Notes: generated by a model from the letters alone, not told the origin. Positions 37,599-47,120 are shown, counted from the stretch's first letter. The stretch is 64,000 nt of DNA from Zooshikella sp050749885 (GCF_050749885.1 NZ_JBOIUB010000004.1:248001-312000); one strand, 5' to 3'. Numbers and translations: made by a program.

Positions 37599-38042
37599 AT
37601 GAAAGGTAAAATACTTAACTTTGACGCTAGCACTAAGACAGGCATTATTTCTGGTGATGATGGAAAGAGATATAACTTTCAAGCCAAAGATTGGAAGTCC
37701 GCATCTGAGCCACGTGCAACATTGAAAGTTGATTTTGCAGTAAATGGTGAGTTAGCGATTGAAATTTATGCTGATAGCTCGTCAAGTAGTGGTTCTTCAA
37801 AGAAAATCGCTGCTGCATTGTTTGCTTTTTTTCTTGGAGCCTTTGGTGCGCATAAGTTTTATCTAGGGTATACCAAGCAAGGTGTGATCATGTTGCTGGT
37901 ATTTATTTTTGGGATGATTCTTTTGGGTATCCCTTCAATGATTATTGGCATTATTGCATTTATTGAGTTTGTTCTTTACTTAACTAAATCGGATGAAGAG
38001 TTTGAGCAATTGTATATCATAGGTAAAAAGCCATGGTTTTAG
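37599..38042 (+). CDS. Cold-shock-like domain + TM2 domain membrane protein
   Basis: 147 residues. The N-terminal 60 residues (MKGKILNFDASTKTGIISGDDGKRYNF) resemble a cold-shock/S1-like small beta-barrel. A Ser-rich linker (about 58-68) follows, then a TM2 domain with two transmembrane helices (KIAAALFAFFLGAFGAHKFYLGY, split at 69-92, and VIMLLVFIFGMILLGIPSM at about 98-125). The GAFGAHKFYLGYTKQG motif is diagnostic of TM2. The role of this fusion is not known; an RNA- or DNA-facing membrane protein is a guess. The 5' ribosome site is weak (AAGAG). A terminator follows directly, so it is a single-gene unit. Confidence 0.8.
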   Translation: MKGKILNFDASTKTGIISGDDGKRYNFQAKDWKSASEPRATLKVDFAVNGELAIEIYADSSSSSGSSKKIAAALFAFFLGAFGAHKFYLGYTKQGVIMLLVFIFGMILLGIPSMIIGIIAFIEFVLYLTKSDEEFEQLYIIGKKPWF

Positions 38043-38075
38043 TTTTTTTTTCATTTATTTTAGCTACTTATTAAT

Positions 38076-38106
38076 GATAGCCTTAATTTTAAGGCTATCT
38101 TTTTTG
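38076..38106 (+). terminator. Rho-independent terminator after the TM2 gene
   Basis: GATAGCCTT and AAGGCTATC form a perfect 9-bp stem with an AATTTT loop, followed by a T-run. Confidence 0.9.
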
Positions 38107-38509
38107 CGATTACTGTGAGTGATAATATTATGAGTCAGCTTTGGATATTTTATAGCAAGCTTGAAGAAGCTAACGTGCTGTCAACGAATAACATAGAGTT
38201 CTGGCTAAACAGATCATAACTCACTTATTTATATGAGAATTTTTCTTGAAAGAATCATTAATATTACCATTATACTTATCCGCCTGCGTCCTTAGTGTTC
38301 ATCTCCTCCCCCAAATACCAAACCCTACCATATAGATGACAAGTAATGTACTTTTGTTGGTGTGTTTTAGGTAGGTGACATCTGTATTTGATAACTGATA
38401 AATAAGCTTGTAGTGGTGGAATTAGTTAGATAGCATTGAGCTTGCAACTTTGTTGTACATTTGTGTTATAAGTTTCATTTTTCGAAAGAACTAAGGATAG
38501 GTTCAACTA
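38107..38509 (+). other. Intergenic region upstream of the three-repeat secreted protein
   Basis: Apart from a promoter-like pair (TTGCAA at 38442-38447, extended -10 TGTTATAAG at 38464-38472, 19-base spacer) I see nothing assignable. The presence of its own promoter and terminator region suggests the gene at 38510 is a single unit. Confidence 0.4.
38442..38472 (+). promoter_or_regulatory. Candidate sigma-70 promoter of the three-repeat secreted protein
   Basis: TTGCAA as -35 and TATAAG as -10 with a TGn extension, separated by 19 bases. It ends about 37 bases before the start codon. The spacing is slightly long, which the extended -10 could offset. Confidence 0.4.
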
Positions 38510-38923
38510 ATGAAGAAAACAACCATATTTAATTTTGTTGCAGCAGTTACATTATTATCAGGTACTGCTAGTGCGAATGCAGCTTACTTTATGGATGATT
38601 ATACCCTTACCAAAGACTGTGGCGCATTTGCTGTCTATGCAGGACCCAATATGCCCTCTGAACATGGCGGTGTGTGTTTAGGGTTTTCTGAGGGTGTTTT
38701 TAAATTACATACAAGCTATACCAATGATAAGAGTTGTGAGAATGGGGGAGCATATGTTGGTCCGAATAGACCAGACCTACATGGTGGTACTTGTATTTGG
38801 GCTCAGGGATATCAGTTAAAGTCTACCTATACAACATCAAGGAGTTGTGGACTCAATGCTACCTACGTCGGGCCAAATCGGCCAGATAAGCATGGAGGCA
38901 CTTGTCTTTCCATTGTTGAGTAA
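38510..38923 (+). CDS. Secreted protein with three tandem cysteine repeats (function unknown)
   Basis: A 137-residue exported protein. The signal peptide is residues 1 to about 25 (TASANAA cleavage). The mature part is three tandem units of 35-40 residues, each with the pattern Y-T-x4-C near the start and G-P-N-x-P-x3-H-G-G-x-C at the end (for example YVGPNRPDLHGGTC). Each unit holds two cysteines, so three intra-unit disulfides are likely. I do not recognise the family. The small, secreted, disulfide-rich repeat layout fits a surface or extracellular protein such as a binding domain, toxin-like or inhibitor protein, but that is inference. RBS AAGGATAGG lies in front. Confidence 0.85.
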   Translation: MKKTTIFNFVAAVTLLSGTASANAAYFMDDYTLTKDCGAFAVYAGPNMPSEHGGVCLGFSEGVFKLHTSYTNDKSCENGGAYVGPNRPDLHGGTCIWAQGYQLKSTYTTSRSCGLNATYVGPNRPDKHGGTCLSIVE

Positions 38924-38948
38924 TATTTTATAGAAAGTTTTGTGTAAG

Positions 38949-39005
38949 GGGCAAGGTAAGGTCCTTGCCCACGCGTTTGCTGCATCCCTGTGGCAAACAG
39001 TTCGA
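38949..39005 (+). repeat. Hairpin plus dispersed repeat, copy 2
   Basis: GGGCAAGG/CCTTGCCC (38949-38970) forms a perfect 8-bp hairpin 25 bases after the stop, without a T-run. The stretch that follows repeats the core GGCAAACAGTTCGA (38992-39005) found at 12500-12513. Confidence 0.55.
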
Positions 39006-39065
39006 TACTCTTGGCCCTGCTAGCTTCATTACGAATTGTTTTTATCTGCAAATGAGTGAGTAAGG

Positions 39066-40358
39066 TTACTCTTGTAGTTCTTTTAATGCTAATTGTTTTT
39101 CTAATTCTGCTGGTGTCAATAAATTATTGATTATGATGCCTGTCAATTGATGAAATAGTGAATATTGTTGTAGCTCAGTTAATGTTAATGATGGAAAGTG
39201 ATTGTCTCGCAAGTAATGTATTAGTTTAAGCGTTTTAAACCCATCAAACCAATGGTGAAAATGTTCTTTTAGCTTTTTTTCTGTTAGTTTTTGCTGAATA
39301 ATATGTTTTTCAAACTGGTGAAATTTTAAAGTAGCAAGCGCCTCAATGATGTACTGGGGCAAGTGATTAAGCTGTTTTTTTAGTGATTCTGGTGTCACTG
39401 TGTTTTCTGTTTTAAAGATAGATAATAGTTTTTTCAGGGCATTAAAACATTCTGGGTTATAGTATAAATAGTCTTTTGTTGGTTCGTTCAGCGTTGAAAT
39501 AGTCTGTAACGCAGGACCTGTTCCAAACGGAACGCGGTCAGATAAGCGTGCATCTATAATAATAGGTTGGCCTTTGAGTGAAATGATTTTACCGACCTTG
39601 GCTAATTTATTTAAGCAATAGAAGTCTTCTCCTGCATTACGGCAGGGAAACCCTCTCACTTTTGCATAGGCTTCGTAATGAATAGAGAGTAGGCTACCTG
39701 TTGTATGAAAGGCGTAAGGTGAACCTGCCCAGCGTAAACCTAATACATAATAACGAAGTCGAATATCGTACAATTGTTGACTAACCGTTAAGTTATGGCT
39801 ATCTGCCTGGTGTTGGTAATTATAAATAAAGGCACTGCTGTGAGTTGATGCTAATGGATGTTCTATGACTTGTCCTAAATAGTTGTCAGGTAATACCGTA
39901 TCCATATCTGTTGAGAAAATCCAGGGTAAATGAACAATGCCTTGATGTATCAGATGGCAGGCAATATCAGCGCCTATTTTTCTGGCGAGGCCAACACCCG
40001 CTTTTACTGGAATAAGGTTGGATTCCATTGAGCGGTTAATGACATAAAGCCAATGATGTTTAAATGGTACTAAACTACTCTGACTCGTTTTATGATCAAT
40101 ATTGAGTTGGTTTAAAAGCTTACGGTTGCTATTCAACTGGGTAGAAGACACATTACTGGGAGCGTTAACCACAAGTACTATGAGCCAGTTGTCTTCAATA
40201 TTCAGTGGTTGCAAAAGACGCGCTAATGATGGTAAGGACTCATTAAAACAGGGTACTACCAGTACACTTTTAAACTGCCTTGTTCCTATTACGGGTAAAA
40301 TTTGTTGTGTTTCTGTTTCGGTATACTTCAGTAAGTACTGTTGAACTAATGATGACAT
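39066..40358 (-). CDS. Glycosyltransferase family 2-like protein
   Basis: 430 residues, no membrane segment. The N-terminal half looks like a GT-A fold: VLVVPCFNES near residue 32, KAGVGLARKIGADIA near 117, the metal/nucleotide site STDMDTVLPDN near 148 with DxD, and the acidic acceptor-site AGEDFYCL near 242. The C-terminal 150 residues are helical with no recognised domain. It probably transfers a sugar to an unknown acceptor in the cytoplasm. No other sugar gene is adjacent, so the pathway cannot be named. The leading MSSLVQQY start at 40358 is the only ATG that keeps the first strand. Confidence 0.78.
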   Translation of the reverse strand: MSSLVQQYLLKYTETETQQILPVIGTRQFKSVLVVPCFNESLPSLARLLQPLNIEDNWLIVLVVNAPSNVSSTQLNSNRKLLNQLNIDHKTSQSSLVPFKHHWLYVINRSMESNLIPVKAGVGLARKIGADIACHLIHQGIVHLPWIFSTDMDTVLPDNYLGQVIEHPLASTHSSAFIYNYQHQADSHNLTVSQQLYDIRLRYYVLGLRWAGSPYAFHTTGSLLSIHYEAYAKVRGFPCRNAGEDFYCLNKLAKVGKIISLKGQPIIIDARLSDRVPFGTGPALQTISTLNEPTKDYLYYNPECFNALKKLLSIFKTENTVTPESLKKQLNHLPQYIIEALATLKFHQFEKHIIQQKLTEKKLKEHFHHWFDGFKTLKLIHYLRDNHFPSLTLTELQQYSLFHQLTGIIINNLLTPAELEKQLALKELQE

Positions 40359-41042
40359 GGTAGTAGCTGGATTAAACCTTCAACGCTGAAAAATATACTT
40401 TTCCAAGAGAACATATGCCCTAGGTATATTTGTAAAGATTGGACATTTTAAAAAAAGATGAGCCTGGACTCAAATGCCTGCTGTTGAAAAACTGTTTTAG
40501 TACTTGATATTTGTATTGTTTCCCTATAACGCACTATTCCGGAAATAGTTGAGTGCACATTGGTTTTATTCTGAGTTTATTGCTAACAGCTATATCGATA
40601 TTGATGGGTAAGAATCAGTAGTGACGAGTGATAGCAGCGAATTGGTTTGGTGAGGTGTATCCAGGTTGGTTTGGTAATATTGGTTAATCACTGTATAAAG
40701 ATACGATTGAGCATGTCTCAAGTACTTGTTATGTGATTACCCACGACCTTCATCAGGAGGTAAAAGCGTTAAGGGGTGAAATGAGTGAGTTGAAGTCTTT
40801 ATTGTTATGGCAAAATGGTTATGGCAAAGAGTGAAAAGTTGATAAGCAAAGCTCTACTTCTCAACAAGAGACATTTCGGGTTTTATGAAAAATACGTAAA
40901 ACTGGTTACACTTTTAGATGGTTGCATTTAAGATACATATCAGCCACGGTATCTTATAATTACGCGAAATGCTGAATATGGATCAGGATATCTCGCTAAT
41001 AAGTGTTATTCGTCGTACTGTCTAGTTGAGGAGTAAAGTGTA
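40359..41042. other. Intergenic region with a possible gene remnant
   Basis: 684 bases. On the + strand, 40688-40834 reads open after a stop and encodes DTIEHVSSTCYVITHDLHQE followed by VKALRGEMSELKSLLLWQ, ending in TGA. It looks protein-like but has no start codon or partner, so it may be the tail of a lost gene. Elsewhere nothing is supported. Confidence 0.35.
40688..40834 (+). pseudogene. Possible gene remnant
   Basis: About 48 codons with amphipathic helical character (VKALRGEMSELKSLLLW), closed by an in-frame TAA upstream at 40685 and without an ATG before the middle. No family recognised. It may simply be chance coding, so confidence is low. Confidence 0.2.
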
Positions 41043-41921
41043 ATGCTTTTGTTGCATAAACCAGTGAAAGTGATTATCACAATGATCTTCTTATCACTGG
41101 TGTTGCAGGTTGGGCAGAGTTTAGCTGCTGAAAAGTCTCCCCCTGAAAATCAAGAGAAACCCAGTATTTTAGAGCGCCCACTCATGGAACGATATGTGCT
41201 GGATGAGTTAAAATCGTTACGTCAAGATCTCCTCTTACTCAAAAATGATGTCACACGTGATTTAGCGAGTACGCAATTACAAACAGCAGATCGATCCCTT
41301 CGATATACCACTGATACTGTCAATAACATTTTTTTCATTATCACGGCGGCAACTTCAATACTGATCATTGCGGGTTGGAGCTCTCTTCGTGATGTAAAAA
41401 GTAAAGTAGATGAGCTGGTTGACTCAAGGGTACGTTTGATCTCACAAGGCTATGAAAAACGGCTTGCAGAGCTTGAGAAGAAACTTCGACAGCGTACGGA
41501 TCAAATTATTCAAGCGCAGGAAGAAATAGCGCTCACTAACAATATTCACTCGTTATGGATGCGTTCTGGTTTAGAGTCAACGCCTCAATCTAAGATAAAA
41601 ATATATGATCAGATATTAAGTTTAAACCCTGAAGATGTTGAGGCTTTAACCTATAAAGCTGATGCCGCGTTAGAGCTTGAAGAACCTCAGTGGGCTTTGA
41701 GTTTGTGTAATAAAGCCTTGGAAATTTCATCAGAATATCCTTATGCCTATTATCAGCGTGCATGTGCTCATGCAACGTTAGGATTAGATGATCAGGCAGT
41801 GGATGATCTTACCAAAGCACTTGAGTTATCAAGTACGTATGCAGATGAGATGAAGGAAGAACCTTCGTTTAAATCGTTATCTGAAAATGAGCGCTTTTTA
41901 GCATTAGTTTCTCATCATTAG
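41043..41921 (+). CDS. Membrane protein with coiled coil and TPR repeats
   Basis: 292 residues. A signal peptide or first hydrophobic segment at about 9-28 (ending SLAA) precedes a charged region. A transmembrane helix at about 96-113 (IFFIITAATSILIIAGW) leads into a coiled coil (about 120-165, LAELEKKLRQRTDQIIQAQEE). A TPR-like helical array (about 185-270) follows, with ALTYKADAALELEEPQWAL and AYYQRACAHATLGLDDQAVDDL. TPRs mediate protein-protein contacts. The partner is unknown. RBS GAGGAG lies 8 bases before the ATG. It is alone between a glycosyltransferase and a small membrane protein. Confidence 0.75.
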   Translation: MLLLHKPVKVIITMIFLSLVLQVGQSLAAEKSPPENQEKPSILERPLMERYVLDELKSLRQDLLLLKNDVTRDLASTQLQTADRSLRYTTDTVNNIFFIITAATSILIIAGWSSLRDVKSKVDELVDSRVRLISQGYEKRLAELEKKLRQRTDQIIQAQEEIALTNNIHSLWMRSGLESTPQSKIKIYDQILSLNPEDVEALTYKADAALELEEPQWALSLCNKALEISSEYPYAYYQRACAHATLGLDDQAVDDLTKALELSSTYADEMKEEPSFKSLSENERFLALVSHH

Positions 41922-42094
41922 CATTTGAGTGGGTGTTTTCAGTATGCGTACTTTGTTAGACTAAATAGTCAGTGAGTGTTGTGTAACTATATTTATAACA
42001 GCTTTTAACGTCATTTTTTGAAGTTTAAACCTGGGCAGCAGAGAACTTTGATCTAGACTATGGTGTTTGTTATGTTTATCCAGTGAGGTATTTT

Positions 42095-42361
42095 ATGGAA
42101 CTCATTCAACAGCTCTTCATGCTGTCAATACTGATATTGGCTGGTGTGCTAACAGTCGTTAAGACGAAAGGGGACAAAACATCCATGCGTGTTTTAAAGT
42201 TCCTTGGGATCTTTGTTTCAAGCGTTCCTATTATTGGTATAATTCAAGGTTTTATTGTGAGAAAACGATCTCCTTTATACTCGGATGCTTGTTTTATTCA
42301 GGCTATTTATTGTGGTATTGGGTATATTATTGTAACTCAAGTACTGCCTAAATATGTATGA
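42095..42361 (+). CDS. Small membrane protein, function unknown
   Basis: 88 residues with two or three hydrophobic segments (about 5-22, 40-56 and 64-82). The ATG at 42095 is chosen because GAGG lies at a good distance in front; an in-frame GTG at 42083 overlaps that site. The sequence VKTKGDKTSMRVLKFLGIFV and YSDACFIQAIYCGIGY gives no family I know. It lies in the same direction as the TPR gene 173 bases upstream and convergent with the RND operon downstream. Confidence 0.6.
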   Translation: MELIQQLFMLSILILAGVLTVVKTKGDKTSMRVLKFLGIFVSSVPIIGIIQGFIVRKRSPLYSDACFIQAIYCGIGYIIVTQVLPKYV

Positions 42362-42425
42362 AAGTGAAATGGAAAAACTGAATTATCATATTGGCTTGTT
42401 TGGTTTATTTTAATAAACATCCTGT

Positions 42426-45400
42426 TTAGCCTTGTTTTTTTAAGCATTTTCTTAAGTGCTGTATGATGGCATAAAATACGGGAACCAAAAGAGTACCAAC
42501 AACACCAGCCGCCAACATTCCCCCAAAGACACTGTAACCAATTGAGTGTCGGCTGGCTGCTCCTGCTCCCGTGGCAATAACAAGTGGAACAACCCCGAGG
42601 ATGAATGAAAAAGCTGTCATGAGGACAGCCCTGAAGCGTAATGTTGCTGCAGTGACTGCGGCATCCTGTATGGATAAACCTTCAACTTCATGTTTTTCTT
42701 TGGCAAATTCGACAATCAGAATGGCATTTTTACTGGCAAGACCAATTAATAGTACTAAACCAATTTGGGTATATAAATTCACGTCTGATTGCGCAATCCA
42801 TACATTTAAGAAAGCGCCCAAAATAGCGATAGGAACTGCAAGAATGACTGCCCATGGAATAAGCCAGCTTTCGTATTGTGCAACTAAAAACAAATACACA
42901 AATATTAAAGCAAGAGAAAACAGTAAAGGTGCCAGGTTACCCGCTGCTAGCTCTTGAAACGTCATCCCGGTCCATTCAAAACTGTAACCATTAGGTAGAG
43001 TTGCTTTGGCTGCTTGTTCCATCGCGGTGACGGCTTGCCCTGAGCTATAACCAACAGCAGGCTGACCGTTAATAGTAACGCTGGTAAAAAGGTTATAACG
43101 ATTTATAACATCAGGGCCTAAAAGCGGTGTGACTGAAATGAGGGTGCTCAAAGGAACCATTTCACCAGAAGCACTACGAACATAGAAGCGCTTTAAATCA
43201 TTTTCATCGTTGCGAAACTCAGGTTCAGCTTGTAATAGCACTTTATAGGTTTTGCCAAATTTATTGAAGTCATTAACATACAGTGAGCCGAGTTGCGTTT
43301 GTAACGTACCAAAAATATCAGAAAGTGGTACACCTAAGTTTTTGACCTTTTCACGCTGAACATCAATAAACATTTGGGGAACATTGGCACGGAATGTACT
43401 AAATGCCACTCCAATTTCATTGGTTGAGTTGGCGGCTAACAGTAAGCCGCCCATAACCTGCGCTATTTCTCTTGGATCACGACCAAGTTGATCGGTTAAC
43501 ACAAACTCAAAGCCACCAGTGGTGCCAAGGCCAGGAATAGCTGGGGTACTGAATGCTGTTGCTTTTGCTCGAGCAATAGTGGAAAGTTTAGCCTGCACCT
43601 GTCGAATAATCGCAGATTGATGTAATTCAGGCTCTTCTCGTTCATCCCATGGATTCAGTACAGCAATGGCTAAGCCTGCATTGGATGACATAGCACCATT
43701 GAGTATGCTGTAACCAGCAACGATCATTACATCAGAAACACCTGGTACGGCTTTGACCATCTCTGTTACTTGATGCATAACTTCAGCGGTTCTGTTTAAA
43801 GATGCACCATCAGGAAGTTGTACATCAATCATAAAGTAGCCTTGGTCTTCTTCAGGAATAAAACCTGTAGGAAGCTGTTTTGCAAATACAAGTAAAACTG
43901 CAATTAAAGCTAAAAAAAGTAAACCAACGATCAATAATTTTCGAACCAAAATGGTGACGGCGCGTTGATATTTCCCTGTCAGCTTATCAAACCCTTGATT
44001 AAACCATCTTAAAATAAAAAAAGAAGGGGCTGCTGATGGTTTAAGGAGTGTGGCACACAGTGCTGGGCTTAGGGTTAGCGCATTAATGGACGAAATAAGT
44101 ACAGAAACCGAAATGGTGATAGCAAACTGAGCGTACATTTGTCCTGTAATACCTGGCATGAGAGCAACGGGTGTAAAAACCGCGAGTAACACTAATGTTG
44201 TGGCGATAATCGGACCACTCACTTGTTGCATTGCTTTTACCGTAGCGTCAACGGGCGATAGTTTTTCTTCTTCCATTAAACGCTGAACATTTTCAATAAC
44301 AACAATCGCATCATCAACGACGACACCAATGGCTAAAATTAGGGCAAAAAGTGAAATGGTGTTTATTGAAAAACCAATACTTAATAGAACGGCAAAAGTA
44401 CCAATCAGGGATACTGGAATGGCAATGGAAGGGATTAATGTTGATCGCCAGTCTTGAAGAAAGATAAAGACCACGAGTATGACTAGAAAAACTGCAACGA
44501 TAAGGGTTTCAACGACTTCGGCTATTGAGGTTTCAATAAAACGTGTTGTGTCGTATAGAATTTCATAGCTAATGTCATTGGGAAACTGTTTAGACAGCCG
44601 TTGCATTTCTTCTTTAACTTTTTCTGCAACGTCCAATGCATTGGCATCAGGTAGCTGGTAGACGGCAAGAATAACACTGGGGCTATTGTTGAGTTCACCA
44701 AACCAACCATAAGAGGCTGAGCCAAGTTCAATTCGAGCAACATCTTTTAAATAGATAGATGACCCATCATTTCGAGATTTGAGTATGATTTGCTCAAACT
44801 CTTCGGGAGATGAAAGTCGTCCTTTGGCTTGTAAAGAGTATTGAAACTGTTGAGTAGGTAATGATGGGGCTGCACCAATTTGACCTGCAGGTACCTGAAC
44901 ATTTTGTTCGTTGATAGCATTGTCGATGTCCTGTGTGGTAATTGCATAAGTGGACATTTTTGCAGGGTCAAGCCAGATCCGCATACCATAATCTTGAGCC
45001 CCTAAAATTTGAGCATCACTAACCCCTGTTACTCTTGCTAATGTATCTTTAATATTGATACTGGCGTAGTTTGATAAAAAGAGGCCGTCATAGGAATTAT
45101 TGGGTGAAATCAAATTGACAATTAACAGCATGTCAGATGATTTTTTATCAACGGCTACACCTTGTCGTGTGACTTCAGCCGGAAGTTGAGGATTAGCCAA
45201 TGCTACACGGTTTTGTACATTAATTTGGGCCATGTTTGGATCTGTGCCCACAGCAAAGGTAACTGAAAGCCGATAACTACCATCATTGGCGCTTTTAGAC
45301 GACATATAAATCATATCTTCAACCCCATTGACTTGAGACTCAATAGGATTGGCAACAGTATCTTGTACAACTTTTGCGCTGGCACCAGGAAAATTGGCAG

Positions 45401-45539
45401 TGACTTCAATTACGGGAGGGGTAATTGGGGGAAATTGAGCAACGGGTAATACTGGAATAGCAAGTAATCCTGCAAGTGTAATGATAATAGAAATGACAAA
45501 TGCAAACTTGGGGCGATAAATAAAAAACTGACTGATCAT
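42426..45539 (-). CDS. RND multidrug efflux permease, AcrB/MexB family
   Basis: A 1037-residue hydrophobic/amphiphilic efflux-1 permease, normal length. N-terminal FIYRPKFAFVISIIITLAG, LPVAQFPPITPPVIEV and TDPNMAQINVQNRV are AcrB hallmarks. The TM4 proton-relay motif is GVVVDDAIVVIENV. The phenylalanine-rich pocket loop region and a C-terminal MKTI-like tail (YAIIQHLRKCLKKQG) are present. It follows its adaptor by 14 bases on the - strand. No OprM/TolC-type gene is adjacent. By family it exports drugs, detergents or bile-like compounds. Confidence 0.93.
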   Translation of the reverse strand: MISQFFIYRPKFAFVISIIITLAGLLAIPVLPVAQFPPITPPVIEVTANFPGASAKVVQDTVANPIESQVNGVEDMIYMSSKSANDGSYRLSVTFAVGTDPNMAQINVQNRVALANPQLPAEVTRQGVAVDKKSSDMLLIVNLISPNNSYDGLFLSNYASINIKDTLARVTGVSDAQILGAQDYGMRIWLDPAKMSTYAITTQDIDNAINEQNVQVPAGQIGAAPSLPTQQFQYSLQAKGRLSSPEEFEQIILKSRNDGSSIYLKDVARIELGSASYGWFGELNNSPSVILAVYQLPDANALDVAEKVKEEMQRLSKQFPNDISYEILYDTTRFIETSIAEVVETLIVAVFLVILVVFIFLQDWRSTLIPSIAIPVSLIGTFAVLLSIGFSINTISLFALILAIGVVVDDAIVVIENVQRLMEEEKLSPVDATVKAMQQVSGPIIATTLVLLAVFTPVALMPGITGQMYAQFAITISVSVLISSINALTLSPALCATLLKPSAAPSFFILRWFNQGFDKLTGKYQRAVTILVRKLLIVGLLFLALIAVLLVFAKQLPTGFIPEEDQGYFMIDVQLPDGASLNRTAEVMHQVTEMVKAVPGVSDVMIVAGYSILNGAMSSNAGLAIAVLNPWDEREEPELHQSAIIRQVQAKLSTIARAKATAFSTPAIPGLGTTGGFEFVLTDQLGRDPREIAQVMGGLLLAANSTNEIGVAFSTFRANVPQMFIDVQREKVKNLGVPLSDIFGTLQTQLGSLYVNDFNKFGKTYKVLLQAEPEFRNDENDLKRFYVRSASGEMVPLSTLISVTPLLGPDVINRYNLFTSVTINGQPAVGYSSGQAVTAMEQAAKATLPNGYSFEWTGMTFQELAAGNLAPLLFSLALIFVYLFLVAQYESWLIPWAVILAVPIAILGAFLNVWIAQSDVNLYTQIGLVLLIGLASKNAILIVEFAKEKHEVEGLSIQDAAVTAATLRFRAVLMTAFSFILGVVPLVIATGAGAASRHSIGYSVFGGMLAAGVVGTLLVPVFYAIIQHLRKCLKKQG

Positions 45540-45553
45540 TGTGCGGCTTTCCG

Positions 45554-46729
45554 TTAGCTTGCAGTAGTTTCGTTAAAAGGTGCTACTTGTTGTTCAGTTG
45601 TTTTGACCTTTCCTCCAACTTTAACTTTTTGAATGCCTTCTGTAATAATCACTTCTCCAGGTTTTAATCCATCGATGACCTCCCAGCGGGTTTTAATTCG
45701 TTGTCCAAGCTTAACGGGTCGTGCTTCCACAACTTTTTCATTATTCACAACCAACACAAATTTACCTTGTTGATTTTCTTGAACAGATGCTTGTGGAACC
45801 AGCAAAGCCTGCTGCGGCGTTTTTTGTCGTAAAATGAGCGTTACATATTGGCCTGGAAGCAGTGTTTTATTTTCATTAGGAAAGACGGCACGTATTTTTA
45901 TAGTACCTGTTGCTTGGTCAACCCGATTATCCAAAAAGTCTAATTGACCATCATGTGGGTACATTTTGTCATTCGATAGTCGCAATTGGGGAATTACAGA
46001 TGGTTTTTCCTGACCTGCTGCAATTCGCTTTCTGGCTTCTTCTTGGAAATCCACAAATGCTTTTTCATTTACCTGAAAGTTTACATAGATGGGGTTAAGC
46101 TTAACGATAGTTGCCAGTGTATCCTGATTTGGGCTGACTAAGTCGCCTAAGCTTAAAAGGGATTTACCTATACGACCAGTTAGTGGGGCTGTAATTTTTG
46201 TGTAACTTAAGTTTAGCGCTGCTTTTTCGAGTTGAGCTTGAGCTCCCTTAAGTGCGGATTCAGCTTGAATTTTTTTACTGGTAAGCTCATCCATTTGGGA
46301 TTGGCTGATGGTTCCCTTTTTTACGAGCCGGGATCCTCGATCAAAATTGATTGTTGCTTCATCTAAAATAGCTTGTAAGCGTTCAATTTCCGATTGGCTT
46401 TGGTCAACCACAGCTTGGTATGGCGCAGGGTCTAAGGTAAATAATAATTGGTTTTTAGTGACTTCATCACCTTCATTAAAATGCCTTTCTAGCAGCGTTC
46501 CTTCAACCCGGGAACGAATATTTACATCTTCGCTGGCTTCTGTTCGACCTACTAAGTCGATGGTATGGAATATCTTGTCTTCTTTAACTGTAGTTACAAT
46601 GACTGCAGGAGGCTCCTGAACGGCTGTTTCTTTTTCGCAACTGACTATGCTGATTCCTAGAATAGCAATCATTATGACAGTATTGATAAGCCTGACGGGG
46701 TGATTCTTTTTATAACGTGCGACAGACAT
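45554..46729 (-). CDS. RND efflux periplasmic adaptor lipoprotein, AcrA/MexA family
   Basis: 391 residues. The lipoprotein signal ends in the lipobox IVS-C with C31, so it is anchored in the inner membrane by lipid, as AcrA and MexA are. Lipoyl half-motifs (VNIRSRVEGTLLERHFNEGD) and TKITAPLTGRIGKSLLSLGD flank a coiled-coil hairpin (about 95-165). The barrel-sandwich and beta-barrel parts follow, with LLPGQYVTLILRQKTPQQAL. It is first in the two-gene operon with the AcrB-type permease. A 12-base palindrome about 45-55 bases upstream may be its operator. Confidence 0.93.
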   Translation of the reverse strand: MSVARYKKNHPVRLINTVIMIAILGISIVSCEKETAVQEPPAVIVTTVKEDKIFHTIDLVGRTEASEDVNIRSRVEGTLLERHFNEGDEVTKNQLLFTLDPAPYQAVVDQSQSEIERLQAILDEATINFDRGSRLVKKGTISQSQMDELTSKKIQAESALKGAQAQLEKAALNLSYTKITAPLTGRIGKSLLSLGDLVSPNQDTLATIVKLNPIYVNFQVNEKAFVDFQEEARKRIAAGQEKPSVIPQLRLSNDKMYPHDGQLDFLDNRVDQATGTIKIRAVFPNENKTLLPGQYVTLILRQKTPQQALLVPQASVQENQQGKFVLVVNNEKVVEARPVKLGQRIKTRWEVIDGLKPGEVIITEGIQKVKVGGKVKTTEQQVAPFNETTAS

Positions 46730-47120
46730 CCCTGTGCTCCTTAAATCAATGCTTACTTCAGGTATTAATAATAAGTACGTACTTGTTTGGTCATCTTTGT
46801 GGTTTTAAATGTACGTTAAAGTCGTGGCCGGAAAGTCCCTTGATATTTAGCATATAGGTAATAGTTATAACTGAATAATAGTTATGATCAACTAACATGA
46901 ATCAAAAAATGTAACTTAAGTATCTTAATTAATAGAGATGAAAAAAGTATTGAAAGAGCATAGTGATCTAAGAGGCTCAGTAATATTACATTATAGTTAG
47001 CTTTAGACGTGTAATTATTGACATAAAAAATAAAGTTTTGTTGATTTTTTTAAGCTTTTTCATTTAGTGGCCGATATAAGAAGTATGTAATGCTAAAAGA
47101 GATGTGCCAGGAGGTGTGAG
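46730..47120. other. Intergenic region upstream of the acrA-like gene and lysozyme-like gene
   Basis: 391 bases between two divergent genes. It holds the palindrome AAGTACGTACTT (46773-46784) and a near-direct repeat AATAGTTAT (about 46857 and 46875). It must contain both promoters. No gene is visible. Confidence 0.45.
46773..46784. promoter_or_regulatory. Palindrome upstream of the acrAB-like operon, candidate operator
   Basis: AAGTACGTACTT is a perfect 12-bp palindrome 44-55 bases upstream of the adaptor ATG, where TetR-type repressors of acrAB/mexAB pumps often bind. No TetR gene lies in the window. Confidence 0.4.

Noticed and set aside
40688..40834. A real small gene
   Set aside because: No start codon and no Shine-Dalgarno; kept only as a low-confidence remnant.
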